From Bordetella parapertussis (lineage in GTDB: Bacteria > Pseudomonadota > Gammaproteobacteria > Burkholderiales > Burkholderiaceae_B), in the NCBI GenBank assembly GCA_945874505.1, contig CAMCII010000001.1, positions 1 to 42,655 on the forward strand: a stretch of 42,655 nucleotides of DNA. The letters are read 5' to 3'. Shown in pieces: positions 24,559 through 33,169 of this stretch. Both the position numbers and the translations under genes were made by a program. How positions within the stretch are numbered: position 1 is the first letter of the stretch; each line of letters begins with the position of its first letter. Under the pieces are notes generated by a model. It was not told where the DNA came from, ran no database searches, and worked only from the letters and a program-made list of their open reading frames with translations.

Positions 24559-24605
24559 GTTTCATCCTTGTGTTTGACGCGAGCGACCTGAACTTTGAGT
24601 CTCAT
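24555..24605 (-). CDS. 16-codon mini-ORF coupled to the SDR gene
   Basis: Encodes MRLKVQVARVKHKDET. Its first four residues copy the SDR start (MRLKD) and its end copies the C-terminus of the upstream enzyme (KKKDEA). Its stop overlaps the SDR ATG as ATGA. The ORF is real as sequence; whether a stable peptide is made is unknown. A leader role in translational coupling is the likelier meaning. Confidence 0.35.
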   Translation of the reverse strand: MRLKVQVARVKHKDET

Positions 24606-24646
24606 GCTTCAGTCTTGTGTTTGACGCGAACTACCTGATCTCTCAT
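24602..24646 (-). CDS. 14-codon mini-ORF coupled to both neighbours
   Basis: Encodes MRDQVVRVKHKTEA. Its ATG overlaps the stop of the hydroxyisobutyrate-dehydrogenase-like gene (ATGA at 24643-24646) and its own stop overlaps the start of the next mini-ORF (24602-24605). With that mini-ORF it fills the whole gap, so ribosomes could pass from gene to gene without a gap. Expression is not shown. Confidence 0.35.
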   Translation of the reverse strand: MRDQVVRVKHKTEA

Positions 24647-25563
24647 GCCTCATCCTTTTTCTTGCTGCGTACCTCAACGCCTGCCCATTTTTCGTAATAC
24701 TGAATCAGCGTGGTGAAATCAAGTTCTGAGCCACCTTGGGTCATGGCAAATTCCCAGACTTGACGGGTATTGTTTGCTACCCACATCGGCACTTTGAGCT
24801 CTTCTGCCTCGATAAGGGCCATTGTGATGTCTTTATGCATGGTGTGTGTTGTGGCGCCGTAATCAAAGGTGCCGGGTAAAACGGATTTTGGCACTTTGTC
24901 TGTCGTGGCGCTATTGCGACCCGTGCTCGCATTGATCACGTTGATCATCAGGTCGGCATCCAGGCCTGCCTTGGCACCCAACACCAGCGCTTCGAAGGCC
25001 GAGGCCATATTGCTGGCAGAGATCATGTTGTTGACTAGCTTCATCATTTGCGCCATGCCCGGTTCACGGCCAATGTCAAAGACACTTTTACCGATTAGGT
25101 TCAAGAGTCCACGCACGCTTTCGATCACGGTTGCGTCACCTGCGACTAGAAGCGTAAGGGTGCCGTTGTCGGCACCGCGTGGTCCGCCGCTGACAGGGCA
25201 ATCCAAAACACTAATATTTTGAGCGGATAGATTCTTTGCAATATCGATCACCGGGCTGCGACCAATGGTCGAGGTTTCGAGATAGACCTTGATCTTTTTG
25301 CCATGGATCACGCCCTCTGGACCATGAGCAACGGCCTTGCTGACCTCGACATCGGGCAGGCAGGCAAACACGACCTCAACTGCATCCGCGATTGATTTGG
25401 GGTTCGGGTGAACAATGACATTCCATTTAGCAAAGGCGGCGATCTTGGCAGGATCGACATCACAGACGTGCAGTGTGATGCCCGCCTGGGCCAGTCGACG
25501 TGCAATGCCACCTCCCATTGCACCGAGCCCAATAAATCCAATTGCTGCTTGTTCAAGCGACAT
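24643..25563 (-). CDS. 3-hydroxyisobutyrate dehydrogenase / tartronate semialdehyde reductase family enzyme
   Basis: A 306-residue NAD(P)-dependent beta-hydroxyacid dehydrogenase. The cofactor motif GFIGLGAMG is at residues 9-17, the substrate-binding signature DCPVSGGPRGADNGTLTLLV at 121-140, and catalytic K175 with N179 in MMKLVNNM. A family helix follows (GAKAGLDADLMINVIN). Ordinary length. It appears to be the first gene of a minus-strand unit leading through two mini-ORFs to the SDR. Substrate (hydroxyisobutyrate, tartronate semialdehyde or other) is not resolvable. Confidence 0.92.
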   Translation of the reverse strand: MSLEQAAIGFIGLGAMGGGIARRLAQAGITLHVCDVDPAKIAAFAKWNVIVHPNPKSIADAVEVVFACLPDVEVSKAVAHGPEGVIHGKKIKVYLETSTIGRSPVIDIAKNLSAQNISVLDCPVSGGPRGADNGTLTLLVAGDATVIESVRGLLNLIGKSVFDIGREPGMAQMMKLVNNMISASNMASAFEALVLGAKAGLDADLMINVINASTGRNSATTDKVPKSVLPGTFDYGATTHTMHKDITMALIEAEELKVPMWVANNTRQVWEFAMTQGGSELDFTTLIQYYEKWAGVEVRSKKKDEA

Positions 25564-25730
25564 TCATTTCTCCGATTCGCCTATTTTTTTAATTGTCATT
25601 GATTCAATAGCTAACGGGTCTTGCCCTAGATCGAGTCCCAATCTGCATCAACGCATCTTCTGCTGCGGTTAGGGCAATGGCGTTGGTCATAAAATGTTTT
25701 ACACGGCGGCGAGTAGAAAAATTCTAAAAA

Positions 25731-26840
25731 TTAAACTTCGAAAATCGCTTCGGGCAGTATGGCGCTTACGCAAACGTTGGGCAAATCTACCGCGGTGCTG
25801 ATACGCAGATCGACTGCGAGCGAGCAGATGACGTACGCTTGCTCGCGACTAAAACCGCGCTCGCCCAGAAGTTCGATCATGTCGAGTAGGGCATTACGGG
25901 CTGCCAGCGTTAAGTCTTCGCACTCTTGGGTGCCATCGTCGCGGATGGGCAGGCCAGTCGTTGCGACAAAATTATGTGGCGCCGCCCACTGTGGTGCCGC
26001 AAAATAGCCCGGATGAGAAAAGCGGGGAAAGCGGGTTTTGCGACGTGCGGCCTCGCCTGCCAGCAGGCGAAAACGCACGACGGCGGTGGCGCCCATCTCG
26101 ATGGCGGTGATGCAACATTCAGAGTCGCCCTGTGCGTAGTGTGCATCGCCCAGCGAAAACAGGGCGCCGTCGACGCCGACCGGTAGTTGCAGACGCGAGC
26201 CCCGTGTCAGTTGACGAATATCTGCGTTGCCGCCGTTTTCGCGCGGGGGCATGGTGCGCAAGCCAGTGCTAGCAATAGGTTCACGCGTTGGTACCGCATC
26301 GAGCGCATCGGGCAACAAGGCGATGCCGCCGCGACGAACCAGATCCGTCTCGCGATCATTCCAGAGGCGCAACTGGTCGTGCGAAGGGGCAACGCCTGCG
26401 GTGCCCATAAAGATGCCTTCGGGGATTTTGACGCCCGGAATTTGCGCTGACCGTGCAAAGCCTTGATCGACGTGCCAGTGCGCCAGAAATTTTGCATCAA
26501 AAATTTCACGTAAAAAGCCAGCGCCGGGGCGGATGACCGTCCAACCATAGTCCTGCGGGATCAGGTCAACAAATTCGACCTCCAGGATGTCGCCAGGTTT
26601 TGCACCTTTGACAAAAATGGGCCCAGTCAGAGGGTGCCCTGCTTTTTTGTCGTTACGCGCTAGATCGTCGAACACCATGTGCGGTTTGACCTGACCATCA
26701 GCGGCGTCGCGGGTCTCAAGCAGAAGGTCTTCGCCCGGAGCGACCTCAAGAAGTGGCTCGATATCAGGATGCCACCGGTTATGGCCTGTGCCAGGGTCAT
26801 CGCGGAGGCGACGGTTGCGGTCGATATGGATAGATTTCAT
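25731..26840 (-). CDS. Acetamidase/formamidase family protein
   Basis: A 369-residue FmdA/AmdA-type amidohydrolase that releases ammonia from short amides such as formamide or acetamide. Features are the N-terminal HNRWHPDIEPLLEVAPGEDL, the HPLTGPIFVKGAKPGDILEV hairpin, VAPSHDQLRLWN and the GDAHYAQGDSECCITAIEMG metal/active-site block. It lies 167 bp upstream of the hydroxyisobutyrate-type gene on the same strand and may belong to the same degradative group. The second amidohydrolase of the window is unrelated in fold (2855-4150). Confidence 0.93.
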   Translation of the reverse strand: MKSIHIDRNRRLRDDPGTGHNRWHPDIEPLLEVAPGEDLLLETRDAADGQVKPHMVFDDLARNDKKAGHPLTGPIFVKGAKPGDILEVEFVDLIPQDYGWTVIRPGAGFLREIFDAKFLAHWHVDQGFARSAQIPGVKIPEGIFMGTAGVAPSHDQLRLWNDRETDLVRRGGIALLPDALDAVPTREPIASTGLRTMPPRENGGNADIRQLTRGSRLQLPVGVDGALFSLGDAHYAQGDSECCITAIEMGATAVVRFRLLAGEAARRKTRFPRFSHPGYFAAPQWAAPHNFVATTGLPIRDDGTQECEDLTLAARNALLDMIELLGERGFSREQAYVICSLAVDLRISTAVDLPNVCVSAILPEAIFEV

Positions 26841-26941
26841 GGCAATACGATAACCTAATCGTTGGTGTTTGGCACAGAGGTATTTCGGGTGATTCTGTTG
26901 TTGATTCAGGGTTTGTCAAACGCTTTCGAATCTGCTTCGGT

Positions 26942-28141
26942 TCAGTTCAGCGAAGCCAGCGTCTGTTCGATGACGGTGCGTTGTGCATGGCTGCCGCCAA
27001 GGGTGACCGAGTCTTTGATGCACTCATTCAGTGCCTGACGCGCTGTTTTAACATCGCGCCCGAGCCAGGACGCTAAGCCGTCAACCCACGCTAAGGCACT
27101 TGGGGCGCCGCCATGGCCGGCATCGGCGTATTTTTGTAAGCGTACGCGGCAGGCGTTCAGCACCGTAGTCTGTCCAGTGCCTGCGGCCAGCATGGCCAAA
27201 TGTAGTTCGGCAAAAACGTTACCCCCCTTTGCAAATTTTTCTTGTGCAAATCGTTCTGCCGTATTCCAGCTCAAATCGTTTAGGCTCCGCAATTTCAAGC
27301 GCCACAACAAAGAGGTAGTATCTGTCATGCCCACTAAGGGTGGAGCATACTCAAGATGAGGTTCGATCACCGTGAGTAAACGGTTAATCGCTTGTTCAGT
27401 CTGGCCTAATTCAAGTTCGCAGAGCGCCGTGTGCCAGTGCACGTGGCCAAAAAGCATTGCTGTGTTGGGGTACTGCGCCAACCATGTTTTGGCAAAATTC
27501 ATTGCGATTTCTGGCTCATTGAGCTCAAACCTTGCATGCATCATGACATGGGCAGCATTGCCATTTTCGGGTCGCAGTGCAAGACTGCGAGAGACGAAAG
27601 GTAAGCCGGCCTCGGGTTGATTGGTCTCAATCAGTACCCAGCCGCGATGACTGAGCAACCAAGGGTGATCGGTAGGATATTGCGGGACGAGTGTCTGAAC
27701 GAAATCAAAGCGCTCTTGATCATGATCAGCCCGGCCGCTGAAGGCGATCAAACCGAACGCGCCCAACGCCAGTGACATCACTAGCGCATCGCTTGGCCAT
27801 TGATCTGCATGCCTAAGTACGTTTTGCAGAGCTACTGCTGAACGGCCTTCAAGCATCTGGTTGATGATACCAACATGAGACTGCTCGCGTTCTGTCACGG
27901 CTTTGGCAAACGCTAGCGCTTGCTTTGAGGCCTCTCGCGCTTCAGCACCACGACCCGCAGACTGCAACAGCAGCGCACGGGTGCTATGTGCCAACGCAAA
28001 GTCAGGCGCGTGTTCAAGTGCCAAATCAATCGCCGCCAGCGCTCCGGGCCAGGCGTGTAATTGACAATCGACCGCATGATCGTATGCCTCGAGGGCATCT
28101 TTAGAGTGACACGTTACAACCTGCTCAAAAGAATCTTTCAC
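26942..28141 (-). CDS. TPR-fold protein, TTC38-like
   Basis: A 399-residue soluble all-helical protein without signal peptide. Repeated helix pairs with TPR spacing include ALAAIDLALEHAPDFALAHS, HPWLLSHRGWVLIETNQPEA and FGHVHWHTALCELELGQTEQ. The whole-length pattern (histidine-rich central HVMMHARFELNEP, then GHVHWH) recalls the TTC38 family of unknown function. It lies between acetamidase and egtD on the same strand, with gaps of about 100 bp on both sides; no functional link is evident. Confidence 0.75.
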   Translation of the reverse strand: MKDSFEQVVTCHSKDALEAYDHAVDCQLHAWPGALAAIDLALEHAPDFALAHSTRALLLQSAGRGAEAREASKQALAFAKAVTEREQSHVGIINQMLEGRSAVALQNVLRHADQWPSDALVMSLALGAFGLIAFSGRADHDQERFDFVQTLVPQYPTDHPWLLSHRGWVLIETNQPEAGLPFVSRSLALRPENGNAAHVMMHARFELNEPEIAMNFAKTWLAQYPNTAMLFGHVHWHTALCELELGQTEQAINRLLTVIEPHLEYAPPLVGMTDTTSLLWRLKLRSLNDLSWNTAERFAQEKFAKGGNVFAELHLAMLAAGTGQTTVLNACRVRLQKYADAGHGGAPSALAWVDGLASWLGRDVKTARQALNECIKDSVTLGGSHAQRTVIEQTLASLN

Positions 28142-28237
28142 GAGTCACCCGATAAATATGTCATGTCAATTGAGAAGAATCGTGATGCACTGAACTACGC
28201 TAATAGGTTTTTAATCGACGTTTCGACTGTATGTTGA

Positions 28238-29188
28238 TCAATGGGCATAGATCACTGCAAAGAATTGTCGAGGATCTGTCCAAACTTTTAGCGACTGAAA
28301 GCCAGCGCGGTTCAGTAATTGTTGGATAGAAGCAATCGAATATTTGTGCGAATTTTCAGTATGTATGCGTTCGCCTTTCTTGAAGACGCGTTGCTTACCG
28401 TGCCATGCAACGGTGGTGTCTCGTAGCGCTTCAAGATAAAGCTCGACGCGTTCTTGAGAGCGATTGACCACCACTTTATGACAAAAATCGCTGACATCAA
28501 AATTCGAATCAATGATGGCGTTGATCGAGCGCAGAATATTCAAATTGAACGCAGCGGTCACCTTTAGGGGATCATCGTAGGCCGCCTGCAACACGTGCTC
28601 TGCCTTCATGAGGTCGACGCCCAACAGTAAACCGCCACCTAACGTTTCGTGTTTAATTTGTTTAAGCAGGGCTTCGGCGTCGGTCGGTAAAAAATTACCT
28701 AGGCTTGAGCCTGGGTAAAAAAAGGTCCGTGGCCCTTGGGTAATCGTGTCAGGTAGTTTGAGCGTCTGTGAAAAATCCATGCTGATCCCAACCATGGGGA
28801 TATCCGCATACTGATTTTGTAGTTTTTCTAAAGCCTCTTTCAAGTAGTCAACTGAAAAATCGATGGCCACGTACGACGAAGGTTTGATTGATTCAAAAAG
28901 TCGGCCAGCCTTTTTGCAATCTCCTGCGCCTAGATCAATCAAAACGGTTTTTTTCCCAATTGCGGCAGCGATTTCATTTGTGTATTGCTTGAGTATGCTG
29001 GCTTCAACGGCGGTTGGATAATATTCGGGCAAAAACGTGAGGGCCGTAAAAAGATGGGCACCTAGCGCGTCGTACAAAAATTTTGGCGAGATCGATGCCT
29101 TTTCGGCCATTAACCCTGCTTCAATCTCAGAAATCAGGCTGGAGGGTTGGATGACTTGTTGACTTTCAAGAAAGACGGGTTTTTGCAT
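28238..29188 (-). CDS. egtD: L-histidine N-alpha-trimethyltransferase EgtD
   Basis: A 316-residue SAM-dependent enzyme making hercynine, first step of ergothioneine synthesis. The substrate region LTFLPEYYPTAVE (residues 51-62), SAM motif LIDLGAGD (83-90), FFYPGSSLGNF with N165 (counterpart of EgtD N166) and IHTENSHKYS near the C-terminus are all family hallmarks. Length agrees with mycobacterial EgtD. EgtB, the sulfoxide synthase that normally sits beside egtD, is not in the window. The 5' side faces ygiQ across a 268-bp divergent intergenic region. Confidence 0.92.
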   Translation of the reverse strand: MQKPVFLESQQVIQPSSLISEIEAGLMAEKASISPKFLYDALGAHLFTALTFLPEYYPTAVEASILKQYTNEIAAAIGKKTVLIDLGAGDCKKAGRLFESIKPSSYVAIDFSVDYLKEALEKLQNQYADIPMVGISMDFSQTLKLPDTITQGPRTFFYPGSSLGNFLPTDAEALLKQIKHETLGGGLLLGVDLMKAEHVLQAAYDDPLKVTAAFNLNILRSINAIIDSNFDVSDFCHKVVVNRSQERVELYLEALRDTTVAWHGKQRVFKKGERIHTENSHKYSIASIQQLLNRAGFQSLKVWTDPRQFFAVIYAH

Positions 29189-29456
29189 ACTGCACCTTGG
29201 CTAGACTGAGCGGTCTGTATACCATGAGATAACAGGCAAAAGACGAAAATCCGATTGAACTTATTCTTAGTCCCCCGGCACGATCTCGGAGGTGAGCGAT
29301 TTTTAAGGATGTGGTCCAAGCTGAGCCGAGCCTGGTCAACCATATCCTGTGCGATATCGCAGTTTTTCAGGGTGTTGGGGTTCGCGTTTGACCGCAAGGG
29401 TTACAAGGGCTAAGTGCCCAAGCAGGCTGACATTGCGTACAATCTACATCACGATT

Positions 29457-31901
29457 ATGACAACCTACACCGACGTTTCTCTCTTCCCACGTAACGCCAA
29501 GCCCCTGAGCAGCTATCGCAAGTTCTGGGCTGAGCGCTTTGGCGTGGCTCCCTTTTTACCGATGAGTCGCGACGAGATGACTCAACTCGGGTGGGATAGC
29601 TGTGACATCATTATTGTTACGGGTGACGCCTATGTTGATCACCCCAGCTTTGGTATGGCCGTAATCGGGCGCATGCTTGAAAATCAAGGTTTTCGGGTCG
29701 GCATCATTGCGCAGCCTGATTGGCAAAGCGCCGAACCGTTCAAAGCCCTTGGCAAGCCAAATCTGTTTTTTGGCGTGACTGCTGGCAACATGGATTCAAT
29801 GATCAATCGCTACACCGCTGATCGCAAAATGCGCAGCGATGATGCTTACACAGCGGGCGATGTTGGCGGCAAGCGCCCCGATCGCGCTGCAATTGTTTAC
29901 ACACAACGCTGTAAAGAAGCGTTCAAAGACACCCCAGTGATCTTGGGCGGAATCGAAGGCTCCTTGCGCCGCATCGCGCACTACGATTATTGGTCTGATA
30001 AAGTTCGCCGCTCGGTTGTGATCGATAGCAAGTGTGATCTGCTGCTGTACGGCAATGCCGAGCGTGCAGTCGTCGAGATTGCGCATCGCCTAGCTGCGAA
30101 AGAGCCGATCACTCAAATGACCGATATCCGCGGTACCGCGTTTATGCGCCGCGAAACTCCAGAAGGCTGGTTTGCGATTGACTCGACCAGTGTCGATGCG
30201 CCTGGCCGTGTCGAGGCCCATGTCAACCCGTACTTGATGATCAGCGAGCAGGCGCTCGAGCAAGGCGAAAGCTGTGCGCGTAACGATGAAGCGCGCGAAG
30301 TGGCTGAGGCGGCGAATGCCAAAAGTGAGAAGGATGCAAGCGCCAAAGCAACAAGCGCGAAAGCATTGGGCGCTCATGCAACAAGCGCAAAGGCCGCAAT
30401 TGCTAAGGCGCAAGCTGGCGCGAAGGCGGTAGGCAACGGCAAGCATAGCAGCGGTAAGGGCAGCGCAAGTCAAGGCAAGTTAGCTAGCAACGAAGCGCCG
30501 CTAGTCTTTGCACCTAATCCTGCGCTGCAAACCAAAGGCAAACTCAAGGTACCACCGCGTGAGCGCAGCGTGATTCGTTTGCCTTCTTACGAGCAAGTGA
30601 AATCGGATCCGGTTTTGTATGCACACGCCAATCGCGTGCTGCACTTAGAAACCAATCCTGGCAACGCCCGCGCGCTAGTGCAGGCGCACGGCGAAGGTCG
30701 TACCGCTCGCGACGTTTGGATCAATCCGCCTCCTATTCCTTTGACCACTCCTGAAATGGATCTCGTCTTCGATTTACCCTATGCTCGCAGCCCACATCCT
30801 GTTTATGCGGATGAACATGGTAGCCATGATGGCGCCACCAAGATCCCCGCCTGGGAGATGATTCGGTTTAGCGTGAACATCATGCGCGGCTGTTTTGGTG
30901 GTTGTACGTTTTGTTCGATCACCGAACACGAAGGCCGAATCATTCAAAGCCGCAGCGAAGACTCTGTCATCCGCGAGATTGAAGATATACGCGACAAGGT
31001 GCCCGGCTTTACCGGAGTGATTTCAGATCTTGGTGGTCCAACCGCCAATATGTACCGTATCGGTTGTAAGAGCCCCGAGATTGAATCGGCCTGTCGCAAG
31101 CCCAGTTGCGTGTACCCCGATATTTGTCAAAATTTAAATACTGATCACAGTTCGTTGATTCATATGTATCGACGTGCGCGCGCGATCAAGGGCGTGAAAA
31201 AAATCTTGATCGGTTCGGGGTTGCGTTACGACTTAGCAGTGAAGTCGCCTGAATATATTCGTGAGCTTGTCACGCATCACGTGGGGGGCTACCTAAAGAT
31301 TGCGCCCGAGCATACCGAGATGGGGCCTTTGTCTAAGATGATGAAGCCAGGTATCGGTAGCTACGACAAGTTCAAGCAGATGTTTGATAAGTTCAGCGCA
31401 GAAGCCGGCAAAAAGCAGTTTTTGGTACCGTACTTTATTGCTGCCCACCCCGGCACGAGCGATGAAGACATGATGCATCTTGCGATGTGGCTCAAGAGTC
31501 ATGGGTTCCGTGCCGACCAAGTGCAAACCTTTTACCCAAGCCCGATGGCAACGGCAACCGCCATGTATCACTCGGGGCGCAATCCTTTAGGGCGAGTCAC
31601 TCGCACAAGCGAAACAGTGGATATCGTGCGAGGCGATCGCCGCCGTCGCCTGCATAAAGCGTTTTTGCGTTATCACGACGCAAACAATTGGCCCTTGCTT
31701 CGCGAGGCGCTCAAGGCAATGGGGCGCTCGGATCTGATTGGTAACGGAAAAAAGCATTTGATCCCGTTTCATCAGCCCCGAACAGATGGCAGCTACACCA
31801 GCGCGCGACGTAAAAACAGTACTGACTCGACGGTACGCAAAGCCGTCACCCCGGGTCGCATCTTGACCCAACACACTGGCTTGCCGCCACGTAAAAAGTA
31901 G
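29457..31901 (+). CDS. ygiQ: YgiQ-family radical SAM protein
   Basis: An 814-residue UPF0313 protein. ATG 29457 ([13 protein letters not shown]) is preferred over an upstream in-frame ATG at 29349 whose added residues look non-coding. The N-terminal DUF ([20 protein letters not shown], then [11 protein letters not shown]) precedes the radical SAM core with [10 protein letters not shown] (CxxxCxxC, about residue 480) and the C-terminal YgiQ block ([27 protein letters not shown]). Residues about 280-350 are an Ala/Lys/Ser-rich low-complexity insert absent from the core fold. Reaction unknown in the family. Confidence 0.95.
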   Translation: MTTYTDVSLFPRNAKPLSSYRKFWAERFGVAPFLPMSRDEMTQLGWDSCDIIIVTGDAYVDHPSFGMAVIGRMLENQGFRVGIIAQPDWQSAEPFKALGKPNLFFGVTAGNMDSMINRYTADRKMRSDDAYTAGDVGGKRPDRAAIVYTQRCKEAFKDTPVILGGIEGSLRRIAHYDYWSDKVRRSVVIDSKCDLLLYGNAERAVVEIAHRLAAKEPITQMTDIRGTAFMRRETPEGWFAIDSTSVDAPGRVEAHVNPYLMISEQALEQGESCARNDEAREVAEAANAKSEKDASAKATSAKALGAHATSAKAAIAKAQAGAKAVGNGKHSSGKGSASQGKLASNEAPLVFAPNPALQTKGKLKVPPRERSVIRLPSYEQVKSDPVLYAHANRVLHLETNPGNARALVQAHGEGRTARDVWINPPPIPLTTPEMDLVFDLPYARSPHPVYADEHGSHDGATKIPAWEMIRFSVNIMRGCFGGCTFCSITEHEGRIIQSRSEDSVIREIEDIRDKVPGFTGVISDLGGPTANMYRIGCKSPEIESACRKPSCVYPDICQNLNTDHSSLIHMYRRARAIKGVKKILIGSGLRYDLAVKSPEYIRELVTHHVGGYLKIAPEHTEMGPLSKMMKPGIGSYDKFKQMFDKFSAEAGKKQFLVPYFIAAHPGTSDEDMMHLAMWLKSHGFRADQVQTFYPSPMATATAMYHSGRNPLGRVTRTSETVDIVRGDRRRRLHKAFLRYHDANNWPLLREALKAMGRSDLIGNGKKHLIPFHQPRTDGSYTSARRKNSTDSTVRKAVTPGRILTQHTGLPPRKK

Positions 31902-31905
31902 GCAA

Positions 31906-31939
31906 AAAGCCCTGACACACAGTGATTCGTCAGAGCTTT
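31906..31939. terminator. Bidirectional hairpin terminator
   Basis: AAAGCCCTGAC (31906-31916) and GTCAGAGCTTT (31929-31939) form an 11-bp stem with one mismatch, flanked by an A-run on the left and T on the right. It lies exactly between convergent ygiQ and the small secreted protein gene. Confidence 0.8.
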
Positions 31940-32316
31940 CATTCGAAGACTGCAGTTGTGACGTCAGTCACCCTGTTGTAACGCAAAGTGATTTTGTTAA
32001 TTGAACACAGGTTAAGTCGTTCCCAGGTTCTATCATCGTCTTCGCCGAAGCCGTCCCAATGTAACTTCATGTCATAGATACAAACCGAACCTTGTTTGTT
32101 GAAGACCATTTCGCGTGAGCGGCCATTCGCTAAAATTGAGCTGCCTAGGCGGTCTGGCCCCCAGTTTTTTGATTGACTAGGTGTAATGTAGATGGATTCG
32201 ATATCGTAGCCTGTACGATTTGTTAACGTGAAATCGGCATCGCCGGCAAATGCAACGTGACCAACCGCTAAAGTTGTTGCAACGACCAATGATTTGAAGA
32301 AAGTTTTATAGTTCAT
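31939..32316 (-). CDS. Small exported protein of unknown function
   Basis: A 125-residue protein with a clear signal peptide (MNYKTFFKSLVVATTLAVGH then VAFAGD). The mature part is beta-rich with two cysteines (GSVCIYDMK and LNLCSINK) that could form a disulfide, and shows DFTLTNRTGYDIESIYITPS then WGPDRLGS, a pattern I have seen in conserved hypothetical periplasmic proteins but cannot name. Its stop is part of the hairpin shared with ygiQ. No partner is apparent. Confidence 0.75.
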   Translation of the reverse strand: MNYKTFFKSLVVATTLAVGHVAFAGDADFTLTNRTGYDIESIYITPSQSKNWGPDRLGSSILANGRSREMVFNKQGSVCIYDMKLHWDGFGEDDDRTWERLNLCSINKITLRYNRVTDVTTAVFE

Positions 32317-32501
32317 CTAATGCTGCCCCATGCGTGTAATGCGCTAAACGTTCGCGCATAATAATGTTCGTCTTTTTCATGTGCTTTGGTCAAGAGATTT
32401 TAGGCTAGGGCGATGACGGTATTGCGAGGCCTTGCACAAATGAGAAAAACTCTGCACCGGATGGCTTTGCACCGAAATGTTGCATCGTCGACCCTAAATT
32501 A

Positions 32502-32524
32502 AAACGCTATACGCTATAGCGTTT
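32502..32524 (-). terminator. Perfect 10-bp palindrome at the end of a gene remnant
   Basis: AAACGCTATA (32502-32511) and TATAGCGTTT (32515-32524) are perfect inverted repeats around CGC. On the minus strand the stem is followed by TTAATTT, so it is probably the surviving terminator of the decayed gene it overlaps. Confidence 0.5.
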
Positions 32525-32578
32525 GATAATCTCAGGATCAGGGTCGCGGCCAAGGCCAGGCCCCGAGGGCGACTCTGC
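32507..32578 (-). pseudogene. C-terminal remnant of an enolase-superfamily (mandelate racemase-like) gene
   Basis: The minus-strand frame from 32578 down to the stop at 32507-32509 reads ESPSGPGLGRDPDPEIIKRY then SV. The PGLG-x(2)-D-x-D/E-x(3)-RY pattern is the usual C-terminus of mandelate racemase/muconate-lactonising-type enzymes. An in-frame stop at 32579-32581 precedes it and no more of the protein is recognisable upstream. The rest of the 412-bp gap (32317-32728) holds no reading frame I can support. Confidence 0.5.
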
Positions 32579-32728
32579 TTAAAACAAGGTCATCTTGTGG
32601 CGTGCGTGCGGCGAGAGGGCACTTTAAATCAAGCGCCTCTTATGTTGTGAGTGCAGCATACCGGCGCGTTAGTGTTACGATCTTTCGTGTCTGGTTTGAT
32701 CGACCAATAAAAATATTCGGAGCGAGCG

Positions 32729-33133
32729 ATGAAACTCACGGGCGGTTGTTATTGCAAACAAATTCGTTACAGTTTTGAGGGCGATGTCATGGCCTCGCTG
32801 CAGTGTCATTGCCGAGAGTGTCAATACATTGCGGGTGGGCACCCGAACGCGCTGATGGTGCTGCCGCAGACTGGGTTTAAGTTCGAGACAGGTGTAACGG
32901 CGACTTTTACACGCACAGACATCGAAAAGGCCGTGACGCGGCACTTTTGCTCGAATTGCGGTACGAGTATTGCCACCCAATCACCGTTTCGCCCTGGCGC
33001 CATGATCATCAAAGTTGGCACTCTCGATGACCCTTCGGTTTACAAGCCGACGGCTGCAATTTTTACCATTGACAAACAACCGTTTCATCATATTCCTGGC
33101 GGTATCCCGGCCTTTGAACGTCGGCCAGGTTAA
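32729..33133 (+). CDS. GFA (glutathione-dependent formaldehyde-activating enzyme-like) zinc protein
   Basis: A 134-residue GFA/CENP-V-fold protein. Two zinc sites are readable from C7, C9, C26, C28, C31, C74 and C77 in the patterns GGCYC, QCHCREC and CSNCG. GGAGCGAGCG directly precedes the ATG. Family members are mostly uncharacterised; formaldehyde-glutathione condensation was proposed for the founder only. The dioxygenase gene follows 36 bp later on the same strand, so they may be co-transcribed. Confidence 0.92.
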   Translation: MKLTGGCYCKQIRYSFEGDVMASLQCHCRECQYIAGGHPNALMVLPQTGFKFETGVTATFTRTDIEKAVTRHFCSNCGTSIATQSPFRPGAMIIKVGTLDDPSVYKPTAAIFTIDKQPFHHIPGGIPAFERRPG

Positions 33134-33169
33134 GGCTTGACCCCCCGTTGTTGACCAAGGAGTTCTGAC

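Larger units (their letters stand above)
24551..24660. repeat. Tandemly duplicated gene junction
   Basis: The motif TCTCATG plus about 35 flanking bases occurs at 24553, 24600 and 24641 (periods 47 and 41 bp), with GTGTTTGACGCGA shared by the first two units. Each unit carries, on the minus strand, the end of one coding frame (KDEA/KTEA/KDET then TGA) and an ATG restart, copying the boundary between the two flanking genes. Confidence 0.85.
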
